Shown here: positions 15,411 through 23,637 of the stretch, one piece after another
Layout: every line of letters begins with the position of its first letter
Numbering within the stretch: position 1 is the first letter of the stretch
Source of the DNA: an uncultured Pseudomonadales bacterium
GTDB taxonomy: Bacteria > Pseudomonadota > Gammaproteobacteria > Pseudomonadales > Azotimanducaceae
Length of the DNA stretch: 52,450 bases
Reading direction: 5' to 3'
NCBI GenBank assembly: GCA_947258825.1
Contig: CAMYJX010000002.1
Span: 12,183 to 64,632, forward strand
Made by a program: the position numbers and the translations under genes
Notes under the pieces: model-generated
Seen by the model: only the letters and a program-made list of their open reading frames with translations
Told to the model about the DNA's origin: nothing
The model's database searches: none

Positions 15411-17111
15411 CTAAGAAGCACGCCCCTGCCAGAGGCGATTCATCAGCCAGCCTCGGGGGAGATCGGCTCCGGTCGCCAGGTACGCCAGGCTGTAAGCGTT
15501 TGCCAAGTTTGCCCGGACCCGCACCTCGGCCGCACGCGTGCTGCATGCGAGAATCTCATCGCCAGGGGCCAGGCTCGTCTCCCCATCCGGCATGAACATG
15601 CGAGCGTTGCCTCGTTTCAGCATGAGCGGCACGGCGTCCAGCAGAAGATTTCGATCTCGCGCATCACGAACAACATCACCCAGGAGCAGCGGCCCCGTTT
15701 GCCGCAGATAGGCATTGAGCGCGGGCGTTTCGCCGGGACCGATATTCACGCACCACAACGCCGGATCTGGCCCGTCGATGGCCTCGCTGAGCCTCGGTAT
15801 CACTTCCTCCGTGAGCATCTGGGGATGCTCCTCCAGGTGATCGAGCAGTTCCTGAATGAGGGGCGAGATGAGGCGCAGGAGGATACGCCGTGCAATAACC
15901 AGGCTGGGTTGCATGATCAGATCCGCGGAGGCCGCCGCAAAGGCCAGCTCGTTCTCGTGGCTGTTCTGGCGAACGATCAGCTTGGCATGGGGATTCAGGC
16001 TTCGCGCCGCCAGCAGGATCGCCAGGTTGTCCTGGTCGCTGTTGGTTGCGGCTATGACCCCCACGGCATTGGTAACGCCGGCTGCCCGGAGGTTGGCCCG
16101 CGTCGCCAAGCCTTGAATGCCCTGGGCAACTTCATCGGCGTCGGCAACCTTGGGGTCCACGACGATGGTCTTCACGCCCCACTCGCTCAACGAGCGGTAC
16201 AGCCATCGCCCCAACTGACCGTAGCCGCAGAGCACCCAGGTACCACGCGGATAAGACACCAGGTTGGACAGCTTGACGCCGCGGGCACCCACCAGCCACT
16301 CATCCAGGGTATAGAGGGGCGGCCGATGCAGGGCAAAGCCCAGCTCACGGGCGAAGGTCTCGTAGGGATCGGCAAGCACCACCGAGCCCAACCCGATCAG
16401 CTCCTCTTCGTGTGCGCGGCTGGTGGAACGGCAGATGACCTCCGCCCTGGGATTCAGAAGTCGGGTCATGACGGCGATCTTCAGATTGACGTCGTCGTCG
16501 CCGGTGAGCAGAACCACGCCTCTGCAGTTGTCCCGGCTGAGGCCCGCATCGCTGAGGTTCTTCGGAACGCTGGCATCGCCCTCCAGGCCCGGCATGACCA
16601 CCTTGTAGTCCCGCAACCGCAACGCTTTGATCCGCTCGATGTCCGAGTCGATCACCACCGCGTTCATCTTGCGGTCGCTCAAGCCCCGGGCCAGCAGGCT
16701 GCCGGTATCGCCGAAGCCACAGATGATGAAAAAAGGTTCCTGAATACGCGTCACGTTGCGAGCAAACCGCGACTGCGCCAGAGCGAGCGTAAAGTGGGGA
16801 TTCTGCACCAACCGGATGATGGAGCCGATCGCATAGATCCAGGCCACCACGCTCATGTACAGGCAGACGGTGGCCCACATCCGCTGGGCGTCGCTGAACT
16901 CTCGGGGTATCTCTCCAAATCCGGTTGTGGTCGCCGTGTAGGTCATGAAGTAGAAGGCGTGAAACAGCCCCATCGGCGTGCCGTCGACCCCGGGAATCAT
17001 TACCATTACCGCAATGCCGAGCGCGTTCACGATCAGCAGCACGATCAGCGGGCTGCGCATTTCGCTGAGCACGATGGCCGTAACGCGATCCAGATCGGAG
17101 CCCTTGGCCAT
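15411..17111 (-). CDS. Potassium channel protein with two RCK/TrkA domains (566 aa)
   Basis: Two transmembrane helices flank a pore loop with selectivity filter TATTTGFGEIP (residues 59-69); the usual TVGYGD is replaced by TTTGFGE. Two RCK_N Rossmann domains follow: PFFIICGFGDTGSLLARGL and TWVLCGYGQLGRWLYRSL, each with GxGxxG. Each is followed by VVLLTGDDDVNLK- or VIAATNSDQDNLA-type segments, and a TrkA_C-like module comes last. Both regulatory domains are in one chain, so a tetramer would carry a full eight-domain gating ring. The DUF6394-like gene 5 nt upstream forms an operon with it. It sits in the inner membrane with cytoplasmic gating. Confidence 0.9.
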   Translation of the reverse strand: MAKGSDLDRVTAIVLSEMRSPLIVLLIVNALGIAVMVMIPGVDGTPMGLFHAFYFMTYTATTTGFGEIPREFSDAQRMWATVCLYMSVVAWIYAIGSIIRLVQNPHFTLALAQSRFARNVTRIQEPFFIICGFGDTGSLLARGLSDRKMNAVVIDSDIERIKALRLRDYKVVMPGLEGDASVPKNLSDAGLSRDNCRGVVLLTGDDDVNLKIAVMTRLLNPRAEVICRSTSRAHEEELIGLGSVVLADPYETFARELGFALHRPPLYTLDEWLVGARGVKLSNLVSYPRGTWVLCGYGQLGRWLYRSLSEWGVKTIVVDPKVADADEVAQGIQGLATRANLRAAGVTNAVGVIAATNSDQDNLAILLAARSLNPHAKLIVRQNSHENELAFAAASADLIMQPSLVIARRILLRLISPLIQELLDHLEEHPQMLTEEVIPRLSEAIDGPDPALWCVNIGPGETPALNAYLRQTGPLLLGDVVRDARDRNLLLDAVPLMLKRGNARMFMPDGETSLAPGDEILACSTRAAEVRVRANLANAYSLAYLATGADLPRGWLMNRLWQGRAS

Positions 17112-17116
17112 AGGTT

Positions 17117-17494
17117 CTACCTTCCTGCGATCAGGGTGTCGCTGACCAGCAGGGTGACGGAAACAACATTGGCCACCAGGGCGCCCGCTGCCAGAGAAAC
17201 CACTGTCGACATGATCGCGGGGTCGAGACCGACGCCATGATCCGAGAACGTCCAGATCAAAGAGGAAGCGATCAGCTGCAGATCAGCCACCAGGGCGGTG
17301 GCCAGCAGCAGCGCGCCGGTCTGGGAACGATCGCCAAGCTTGAGCACCGTGGCGACCAGGTTGACCACCACAGCGGCAAACAGCAGCCAGATGCTGTGAT
17401 GCTCGGGCACGCTGATATCACCCACCACAAAGGCAACGTTCAGCGTCAGGGCCAACACGATGAAGAAGCCGAACAGGACTTTTTCGAGATTAAT
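17117..17494 (-). CDS. DUF6394-like small membrane protein with a probable ATT start (125 aa)
   Basis: Three or four hydrophobic segments: LFGFFIVLALTLNVAFVVGD, SIWLLFAAVVVNLVATVLKL, GALLLATALVADLQLIASSL, and a C-terminal one ending LLVSDTLIAGR. I remember DUF6394 proteins opening M-(N/D)-LEKVLFGFFI and standing next to a potassium channel gene, as here. Here the matching NLEKVLFGFFI is preceded by ATT at 17494. An in-frame TGA lies two codons upstream, and a strong GGGGGAG site lies 7 nt before the ATT. The first conventional start is a GTG at 17458 inside the first helix. The ATT start is therefore preferred. The protein is probably an accessory subunit or regulator of the channel. Confidence 0.75.
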   Translation of the reverse strand: MNLEKVLFGFFIVLALTLNVAFVVGDISVPEHHSIWLLFAAVVVNLVATVLKLGDRSQTGALLLATALVADLQLIASSLIWTFSDHGVGLDPAIMSTVVSLAAGALVANVVSVTLLVSDTLIAGR

Positions 17495-17714
17495 GGCTCA
17501 GCTCCCCCGTCTGACCTTGCAGACTATACGCCCATTGGCGCGGAGACCAAATTCCGGGCCCGCAGACATTTGCCACTCAACGGGCTGCTGCCTGCCGGGA
17601 CCTGCGAGTTGCTGCTGGATGAGCCTGGTGGCACTCTTGGGCCTGGACGCTCGACAAACATTCATTCTTGACGCATCGACGAAAACGGGTCGATGGAAAG
17701 AAGGGGGAACCAGA

Positions 17715-18524
17715 ATGCGCAGCCTAATTCTTGCACTAACTGCCGTCCTGCTGTCGGCACCCGGCCAGGCGGACGATGTACAGGCCTATCTGGACACCTT
17801 CGGCATCGACCGGAATGCCTCATTCAGCGGCACCCGACGCATGGAAACCAAGGAGGGGCAGATGGAAATGTTTGTCCGCCAGGCACCGGACAAGATGCGC
17901 ATGGAGTCAAACTACGGCGGCCAATCCATAGTGATCATCACCCGAGAGGACAAAGAGGTGAACTACATGCTGATGCCGTCCATGAGCATGTACCGGGAAA
18001 TGGATACGGAAGGAGCACAGGAAGCCGGCGCCTCCGACATGGATTTTTCCGAGGCGAGCGAAGTAGGCAGAGAAGAGGTAAACGGCTATGACTGCACCAA
18101 GTACCGGGCCAGATTCGAAGACAAGCAGGGTGGCAAGGGCGGCGGCTACTACTGGGTGAGTGACGACGGCATCCTGATGAAAGTCGACATGATCTACCAG
18201 AGCCCGAAGCAGAAGGGACAGCGCATGGTCCTGGAAATGCTGGACCTCGATATCGGCCCCCAGGACCCGGCCGAGTTCGAAGTGCCCGCCAACTATTCTA
18301 AAATAGGGTTCGCGGGCATGATGGGGCAGACGGGCGGAGGCAATGCTGACCAGGAACTCGACGCAGAGGTAGAGCAGGGCGAAGCGGACGAAGGCGAAGC
18401 GTACGAAGAAGCTGGTCTCGCCGAAGATGTTGGCGACGCGGTTCAGGATGAAACCGAGCGGAACGTCATACAGCAGGCGCGCAAGTCGGTTCGCAAACGC
18501 CTCGGCAATTTGTTCGGAAATTAG
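17715..18524 (+). CDS. Exported DUF4412-like protein with an acidic tail (269 aa)
   Basis: I start at the ATG at 17715, which follows AGGGGGA and opens a signal peptide (MRSLILALTAVLLSAPGQA-D). The longer upstream frame has no signal and runs through the divergent promoter. The mature beta-rich part has alternating strands such as FSGTRRMETKEGQMEMFVR, APDKMRMESNYGGQSIVIIT and MLMPSMSMYREMD, then VNGYDCTKYRARF and YYWVSDDGILMKVDMIYQ. This is the LolA-like pattern of DUF4412. The C-terminus is a long Asp/Glu-rich stretch and a basic end (RKSVRKRLGNLFGN). It is followed 3 nt later by another secreted protein, so the two form an operon. Confidence 0.75.
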   Translation: MRSLILALTAVLLSAPGQADDVQAYLDTFGIDRNASFSGTRRMETKEGQMEMFVRQAPDKMRMESNYGGQSIVIITREDKEVNYMLMPSMSMYREMDTEGAQEAGASDMDFSEASEVGREEVNGYDCTKYRARFEDKQGGKGGGYYWVSDDGILMKVDMIYQSPKQKGQRMVLEMLDLDIGPQDPAEFEVPANYSKIGFAGMMGQTGGGNADQELDAEVEQGEADEGEAYEEAGLAEDVGDAVQDETERNVIQQARKSVRKRLGNLFGN

Positions 18525-18527
18525 ACC

Positions 18528-19664
18528 GTGAGAGCAAGAAGCATCGGCAACGGACTGCTCGCGGGTGCGTCACTGCTCGCCATGAGCTGGGCAGCCCCGC
18601 TCTATGCGGACACCATCTGTACCTACTTGATTACCAGCCCGGAGTATGGCGTCCCCATGGATGAACGGGAGAGCCTCCGCGCGGCTCAGACCCGTATGGT
18701 GCCGGATGTTCTGGCAGAAGCCGACGGGCTGGCGAAGGCTGGCAGGCTCTCCGAGTCGGCCGTTACCTACTTCAGCGTGCTGCAGGGCCAGGACTACAGA
18801 GCCGGCCTCACCGGCCAGGGTCACCGCTGCCTGCCGTCCGACCTGTATCAAGGTGTGGCCAACAAACTGAGATCAGCTGCTTCGCAACTCGCGACCCAGC
18901 TGATGAGGCAAGGGGTCTACGAAGGACGGTCTGGACCGAACAACGGCCCTGCCGCACTCAGGCTGCTGCTGATGAGCAATCAGTACGACGCCTTCGAGAG
19001 ACACGCGTTCGAGTACGCGGTACGGGAGCTTCCACAAAGAGACGTGGATCCGACCTCACTGGCGCAACAACGTCTCGAGGAGCTGGAGCGGATGCGGGAT
19101 GCAGGCGGGAGCCTCGGCTACCGTGGTCTGGTGGACGACCTGACGCCGCTGCTCGAAGAGGAGCTGGCGGCTTTCGACACGCTCCCGTGCTTCAAGTCGA
19201 GGCTGCAAGCGCACCTGGCGCCGCTGTATCCGAAGCTCGCCGATGACCTGCTGGCGGCTGAAGCGAGGCATTATGACCAGGCCGTCAAAACCGACGGCAT
19301 GATCCCCAAAGCGATGCAGTTCGGCCAGGCAACTGACGCTCTGAATTCCGGAATCCAACGCCTCGAGCAACATCCGAAGCTGACAGCCCGACTCCAGCAG
19401 CGCGCGAACGAACGCGGGGTCGCGCTCCTGGAAATGAACGAATACGGGCCTGCGCAGGAGTACTTCGAGATAGCCGGTAACGAGAAGCAGGCGGAGATCG
19501 CCGGCGGGCTGGCGAATTCCCAGCAGGAGGCGAAACTCCAAGAGGTCGAAGCGGCGGTCAAGTCGGACATCGAGAAGATGAGAAAAACCGACGAGGAGAA
19601 GGCGGCGTTTCAGGACGAGGCCGACGACATGGCCTCAGAGTTCGGCTTCGATCTGGAGGACTAG
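18528..19664 (+). CDS. Exported helical protein of unknown function (378 aa)
   Basis: A GTG three bases after the preceding stop opens a signal peptide (MRARSIGNGLLAGASLLAMS, then WAAPLYAD). The mature part is helical with a few TPR-like stretches (LAEADGLAKAGRLSESAVTY, RGVALLEMNEYGPAQEYFEI). The C-terminal 60 residues (KLQEVEAAVKSDIEKMRKTD) look like a coiled coil with an acidic tail ending FGFDLED. It is probably periplasmic and co-transcribed with the DUF4412-like gene. Its TAG shares the CTAG palindrome at 19661-19664 with the stop of the convergent cbpM gene. I recognise no named family. Confidence 0.72.
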   Translation: MRARSIGNGLLAGASLLAMSWAAPLYADTICTYLITSPEYGVPMDERESLRAAQTRMVPDVLAEADGLAKAGRLSESAVTYFSVLQGQDYRAGLTGQGHRCLPSDLYQGVANKLRSAASQLATQLMRQGVYEGRSGPNNGPAALRLLLMSNQYDAFERHAFEYAVRELPQRDVDPTSLAQQRLEELERMRDAGGSLGYRGLVDDLTPLLEEELAAFDTLPCFKSRLQAHLAPLYPKLADDLLAAEARHYDQAVKTDGMIPKAMQFGQATDALNSGIQRLEQHPKLTARLQQRANERGVALLEMNEYGPAQEYFEIAGNEKQAEIAGGLANSQQEAKLQEVEAAVKSDIEKMRKTDEEKAAFQDEADDMASEFGFDLED

Positions 19665-19975
19665 GGGGAGCGGACCTTGGCCTCGAGCTCGGCGATGCGT
19701 TCCAGCAGCTCCAGTGCGAGCGCTGCGCCGGCGAGATTCACGCCCAGGTCCCGCTGCAGCGTCACGGTCAAGCGAGTGCGTCGCAGGCTGCTGGCATGGA
19801 AGTAGAGGTGATGGCGGCGTTGGCCCACGGGCTCCAGTATTCCCTCCTCCACCATCGATTCAATCATCTCAGCTTCCACCGCACATGAACGGCACAGGTC
19901 CGCCAGGGTTAGCGTCGTCTCCTCGCCGATAAGCTCTACAGCCGGCTCGCTGTCAGACTGATCTCGTTTGGCCAT
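19661..19975 (-). CDS. cbpM: CbpM-type chaperone modulator (104 aa)
   Basis: The ATG at 19975 lies 4 nt after the cbpA stop and gives a 104-residue protein of normal CbpM length. A longer frame reading back into cbpA is a shadow. The sequence has the MerR-like helical layout: TLTLADLCRSCAVEAEMIES, MVEEGILEPVG, then RRTRLTVTLQRDLGVNLAGA and ALALELLERIAELEAKV. In E. coli CbpM binds the J-domain of CbpA and inhibits its DnaK-stimulating and DNA-binding activity. The gene order cbpA-cbpM is conserved and supports the call. Its stop codon overlaps the convergent gene's stop on CTAG. Confidence 0.88.
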   Translation of the reverse strand: MAKRDQSDSEPAVELIGEETTLTLADLCRSCAVEAEMIESMVEEGILEPVGQRRHHLYFHASSLRRTRLTVTLQRDLGVNLAGAALALELLERIAELEAKVRSP

Positions 19976-19979
19976 GGGC

Positions 19980-20945
19980 TCAGGATACCCCCATCTTCGC
20001 GCGCGGGTTAAACCCGAGCTGTTCTTGCATCTGCTTGTAGAGCGCTTTAGCGGCATCTGTATCTGCCGGAGGCAGGCTGATCTGCAGCACCATGTAAAGG
20101 TCGCCCGGCACTTTCCCCGGCAGGCCACGGCCCTTAAGGCGCAGTTTCCTTCCCTGGCTTGAATTGACCGGAATTTTCAGGTCCACCGCACCCGTCGGCG
20201 TCGGAGCCTTAACGGAGCTGCCAAGGACCGCCTCCCAGGGAGCAACGGGGAGGTCGACGTAGACATCAGCGCCCTCGACGCGGAAATACGGGTGCTCGCT
20301 GAACTCCACCTCCAGGTAAAGGTCTCCCGATTCGCCGCCGCCCATCCCGGGCCCGCCTTGACCGGCAAGACGGATCTGCTGACCGGGACGGATACCCTTG
20401 GGTATTCGGACTTTGAGGGTGCGATCCCGGGTGACGACGTGCCCGTCTTCGGTCACCTCCGGCACCCGCAGCGAAATGCTTCGGGTCGACCCGTTGAAGC
20501 TGTCCTCGAGGTCGACCAGAACCTTCGCATGATGATCCTCGCCGCGCATCCGAAAGCCGGGCCGCTGCCCCCTGGCACCTGCGCCGGCGCCGGCGCCCGC
20601 GTAACGATGACCGAACAGTTCTTCGAAGAAATCGCTGTGGATGTCCGGCCCGCCGCCGGTGTAACCACCGCCGCTGAACTCGAAACCCGCATCCCAGTCC
20701 GGCGGCGGACGAAACTCCTGGCCTTGCTGCCAGTTTGCGCCCAGCTGATCGTAAGCGGCGCGTTTCTCCGGGTCCTTGAGGACTTCATAGGCCTCGCCCA
20801 GCTCCTTGAAGCGCTCCTCGGCGCCGGCCTCTTTGCTCACGTCAGGATGATACTTTCGCGCGAGCTTCCGATAGGAACGCTTGATCTCGTCCTGGGTGGC
20901 ATCACGAGCAACGCCCATGATCTTGTAGTAGTCGCGAAATTCCAT
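19980..20945 (-). CDS. cbpA: CbpA, DnaJ-like co-chaperone and DNA-binding protein (321 aa)
   Basis: The J-domain occupies residues 4-70 with HPD at 33-35 (KYHPDVSKEAGAEERFKELG). A Gly/Phe-rich linker follows, with an unusual GAGAGAGARG run. Then comes the DnaJ C-terminal beta-barrel pair with IPKGIRPGQQIRLAGQGGPG and LRLKGRGLPGKVPGDLYM. The zinc-finger cysteines of true DnaJ are absent, as expected for CbpA. It stimulates DnaK and compacts DNA in stressed or stationary cells. cbpM follows immediately. The length matches the family. Confidence 0.94.
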   Translation of the reverse strand: MEFRDYYKIMGVARDATQDEIKRSYRKLARKYHPDVSKEAGAEERFKELGEAYEVLKDPEKRAAYDQLGANWQQGQEFRPPPDWDAGFEFSGGGYTGGGPDIHSDFFEELFGHRYAGAGAGAGARGQRPGFRMRGEDHHAKVLVDLEDSFNGSTRSISLRVPEVTEDGHVVTRDRTLKVRIPKGIRPGQQIRLAGQGGPGMGGGESGDLYLEVEFSEHPYFRVEGADVYVDLPVAPWEAVLGSSVKAPTPTGAVDLKIPVNSSQGRKLRLKGRGLPGKVPGDLYMVLQISLPPADTDAAKALYKQMQEQLGFNPRAKMGVS

Positions 20946-21055
20946 CGATCGTTTATCTTCGTGATGCTCAACGGGCTCTGTCTAACCGACCCGCCATGAG
21001 GACCGGATCAAAACCCATGTTGCCCGACAAGTCCACTGCCTCAGATGGCACTGCA

Positions 21056-21625
21056 TCAAGTGACAAAGCTCGAGTGGAAAGCGAACTCCCGCTCGACTCC
21101 TTCTTTGAACTGCACATTATAAACGCGAACCTTATCCGGACTCAGCCTGATCCTCAGAACGCCGTCCTCAGATTCCCCGCAGCGCAGTTCCGACACGTAC
21201 TCGTAGTTTCGCCTGTACTGGTTTTCCACCTCAGCGTGTGCAAGACGAAGGGGTCGAACCCGGCCTGAAATATCGAGATCGATCTGCAGCCCGGACAGAT
21301 CGACTTCATCGGTCAAGCGATGGGATAGCATCAACGAAAACTGCTCAGCAGCAATAGATGCATGAGGTTCGGCTTCGACGAAAATGGGCAGCGGAATCAA
21401 CGGAAACATGGTCGCCCCCAGCTGGGTGCTGGCAAAACAACCCATACGCATGCGAATGGCGGGTTCCGCATTGATGTAGAATACGCCTTCGTCATAAAGC
21501 TCGGGCAGATAGTTTTTTCCTTCCAGAACAATCCTGGAGACGTAGCTTTTCTCATAGAAAGCGCAGCTCGTCATGGACAGTACAATCAGAAAAAGCACCG
21601 CCAGGATCGGCAAAAACCTGGGCAT
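21056..21625 (-). CDS. Lipoprotein of unknown function (189 aa)
   Basis: The N-terminus MPRFLPILAVLFLIVLSMTS followed by CAF is a lipoprotein signal with the lipobox cysteine at residue 21. The mature part is about 165 residues and beta-rich (VFYINAEPAIRMRMGC, GLQIDLDISGRVRPLRLAH, VLRIRLSPDKVRVYNVQF), with two further cysteines that could pair (at MGCF and LRCGE). I recognise no domain. It lies between cbpA and metY, all on the minus strand, but the gaps and roles do not suggest one operon with cbpA. Confidence 0.7.
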   Translation of the reverse strand: MPRFLPILAVLFLIVLSMTSCAFYEKSYVSRIVLEGKNYLPELYDEGVFYINAEPAIRMRMGCFASTQLGATMFPLIPLPIFVEAEPHASIAAEQFSLMLSHRLTDEVDLSGLQIDLDISGRVRPLRLAHAEVENQYRRNYEYVSELRCGESEDGVLRIRLSPDKVRVYNVQFKEGVEREFAFHSSFVT

Positions 21626-21648
21626 TCGTCTTTAAACCAGTGCGGTAA

Positions 21649-22926
21649 CTAACCCCGGGACGCCATCAACGCCTGATCCAGGTCTTCCAGAATATCTTCG
21701 ATCGCTTCGATCCCCACGGAAAGCCGAATTGCCTCCGGGGTGACGCCGACGCTGCGCTGCTCGGCCTCGGACAGCTGCCTGTGGGTTGTGGAAGCCGGAT
21801 GACAGGCCAGGGATTTGGCATCGCCGATGTTCACCAGACGCTTGAAGAGATTGAGGGCGTCGTAGAATTTCACGCCCGCGTCGAAGCCCCCTTTCACGCC
21901 AAAAGTCATGATGCTGGACGCCTTGCCATCCATATATTTCTGCGCCAGTGCGTGGTAGCGGTCACCGGGCAGGCCAGCAAAAGCCACCCACTCCACCAGC
22001 GGATGGTCCTTGAGGTGCTTTGCCACCGCCAGCGCGTTGTCGCAATGGCGCTCCATGCGCAGCGGCAGCGTCTCTATGCCCTGCAGCAGCTGAAAGGCGT
22101 TGAAAGGCGACAGACAGGAACCCGTGTTGCGCAGCGGCACGGTGCGTGCCCGCCCGATGTAGGCGGCAGGACCCATAGCCTCGGTATACACAACGCCATG
22201 ATAGGAAGGCTCGGGTGAGTTGATGGCCGCGTAGCGTTCCTTGTTCTCTGTCCACGGGAAGTTGCCAGAGTCGACGATGATGCCACCCAGGCTCGTACCA
22301 TGCCCGCCCATATACTTGGTCAGCGAGTGGACGACGACGTCGACCTCGTGATCCACTGGCTTCAGCAGCACCGGGGTCGCGACGGTATTGTCTGCGATGG
22401 TCAGCACGCCGTGGCTGCGCGCCATCTTTGCCATTTCAGCGATGTCGACGATGTTTCCCGCCGGATTGCCGATGGTCTCGAAGAAAATCGCCTTAGTGCG
22501 GGAATCGATGAGCTTCTCCAGCGCGTCGACTGAATCGTCCTCGGCAAAGCGAACCTCAATGCCCTGCTTTGGGAGCATGTGGGCAAACAGCGTGTAAGTG
22601 CCGCCGTAAAGCTGAGGGACGGTGACGATATTGTCACCCACTTCCGCGATGTTCAGAATCGCATAGTTGATGGCAGCGCTGCCCGCAGAGAGGGCGAGAG
22701 CACCGATGCCATGTTCCAGCGCCGCGACCCGTTGCTCGAGCACGTCGCAGGTGGGATTCATGATGCGGGAGTAAATGTTGCCAGGCACCGCCAGATCGAA
22801 CAGGTCCGCGCCGTGCTGGGCGTCATCGAATTCATAAGCGACGGTCTGATAGATGGGTGCAGCGACCGCCTTCGTCGTGGGCTCTGTCTGGTAGCCCGCG
22901 TGCACGGCCAGAGTTTCGTCTTTCAT
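21649..22926 (-). CDS. metY: O-acetylhomoserine sulfhydrylase (425 aa)
   Basis: This is a Cys/Met-metabolism PLP enzyme. The opening MKDETLAVHAGYQTEP is the family's, so I start at 22926 rather than 22959. It continues with AAPIYQTVAYEFDDAQHGAD, NIYSRIMNPT, LSAGSAAINYAI and the PLP-lysine motif VHSLTKYMGGHGTSLGG. The C-terminus has NIGDAKSLACHPASTTHRQL, typical of MetY. It makes homocysteine from O-acetylhomoserine and sulfide in the cytoplasm. The upstream region is shared with the divergent HiPIP gene and carries a copy of the 28-bp dispersed element. I see no SAM riboswitch there. Confidence 0.93.
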   Translation of the reverse strand: MKDETLAVHAGYQTEPTTKAVAAPIYQTVAYEFDDAQHGADLFDLAVPGNIYSRIMNPTCDVLEQRVAALEHGIGALALSAGSAAINYAILNIAEVGDNIVTVPQLYGGTYTLFAHMLPKQGIEVRFAEDDSVDALEKLIDSRTKAIFFETIGNPAGNIVDIAEMAKMARSHGVLTIADNTVATPVLLKPVDHEVDVVVHSLTKYMGGHGTSLGGIIVDSGNFPWTENKERYAAINSPEPSYHGVVYTEAMGPAAYIGRARTVPLRNTGSCLSPFNAFQLLQGIETLPLRMERHCDNALAVAKHLKDHPLVEWVAFAGLPGDRYHALAQKYMDGKASSIMTFGVKGGFDAGVKFYDALNLFKRLVNIGDAKSLACHPASTTHRQLSEAEQRSVGVTPEAIRLSVGIEAIEDILEDLDQALMASRG

Positions 22927-23050
22927 ACGGAAGTTTCCATCGGCTCGAAAGAGCCACATTGTGCCCAGACAGAGGCACGAAGGCGAGGAGCTACCAGAAG
23001 TCGATTGTGACCGCAGGCGGACACCGATCGGCCCCTCGGGATGTCAGCGG

Positions 23051-23079
23051 AAAAAGGTTAAAGGTTAACGAACGGCACC
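23051..23079 (-). repeat. Dispersed 28-bp element, copy 2
   Basis: On the plus strand it reads AAAAAGGTTAAAGGTTAACG followed by AACGGCACC, nearly identical to copy 1 over the whole length. It lies in the divergent region between metY (start 125 nt away) and the HiPIP gene (start 88 nt away). Neither neighbour ends here, so this copy cannot serve as a terminator for them. Confidence 0.75.
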
Positions 23080-23166
23080 TATGGCCGCGAGGTCGCCTCA
23101 GGCACCCGGTGTCTGCTAGCATCGAGGGGCTTTGCCTCCGAACAACGAACAGAGGACAGATTAACA

Positions 23167-23631
23167 ATGCAGCGATCCCTAGAGCCCAACGAATCGCGCA
23201 GGCGATTTCTCAAACTTTCCGGCGGCGCGCTGGTACTGATTCCCGTGGCCAACCTGATCGGCTGCTCCGACAAAGCAGACCCGCCCGCATCGTCGCCGGC
23301 CCCAGTTTCAGAACCGGCTGCGGCCCCGGTAACGCCGGCTGCACCGGAGCAGCCCGCCCAACCGGCGGCGCCCTCTCAGCCGGCCACAGCCGTGCAGCTC
23401 GCTCAGATCGACGAGAACGATGCCACAGCAAAAGCTCTGGGCTACCGCCACGCGACGGAGCAGGTGGACGCATCCAAGTATCCGCGCCACGCAGCGGGTC
23501 AGCAGTGCCAGAACTGCAGCCTTTACCAGGCGAACGTCGGTGATCAGGCCGGCTGGGGCGGGTGCTCCATCTTTCCCGGCAAGCTGGTCAACGCCAACGG
23601 CTGGTGCAGCGCTTACGTATCGAACACCTGA
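23167..23631 (+). CDS. High-potential iron-sulfur protein (HiPIP) with Tat signal (154 aa)
   Basis: The N-terminus carries a twin-arginine signal (SRRRFLKLSGG then ALVLIPVANLIGC), as needed for export of a folded Fe-S protein. An Ala/Pro-rich linker of about 50 residues follows. The C-terminal domain has the HiPIP cysteine spacing C-x2-C-x15-C-x13-C (CQNC, GGC, NGWC), binding one [4Fe-4S](3+/2+) cluster. A Cys at the end of the signal (IGCSDK) could also make it a Tat lipoprotein. HiPIPs carry electrons in the periplasm, classically between cytochrome bc1 and an oxidase or reaction centre. AGAGGA precedes the ATG. It is monocistronic. Confidence 0.92.
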   Translation: MQRSLEPNESRRRFLKLSGGALVLIPVANLIGCSDKADPPASSPAPVSEPAAAPVTPAAPEQPAQPAAPSQPATAVQLAQIDENDATAKALGYRHATEQVDASKYPRHAAGQQCQNCSLYQANVGDQAGWGGCSIFPGKLVNANGWCSAYVSNT

Positions 23632-23637
23632 GCGACT

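Noticed and set aside
15699..17240. Plus-strand open frame opposite the potassium channel
   Set aside because: Same reasoning: the opposite strand encodes pore and RCK motifs without interruption.
22927..23050. SAM or SAH riboswitch in front of metY
   Set aside because: Only a 5-bp hairpin (GGCTC/GAGCC) is visible near the start; no conserved riboswitch core could be made out.
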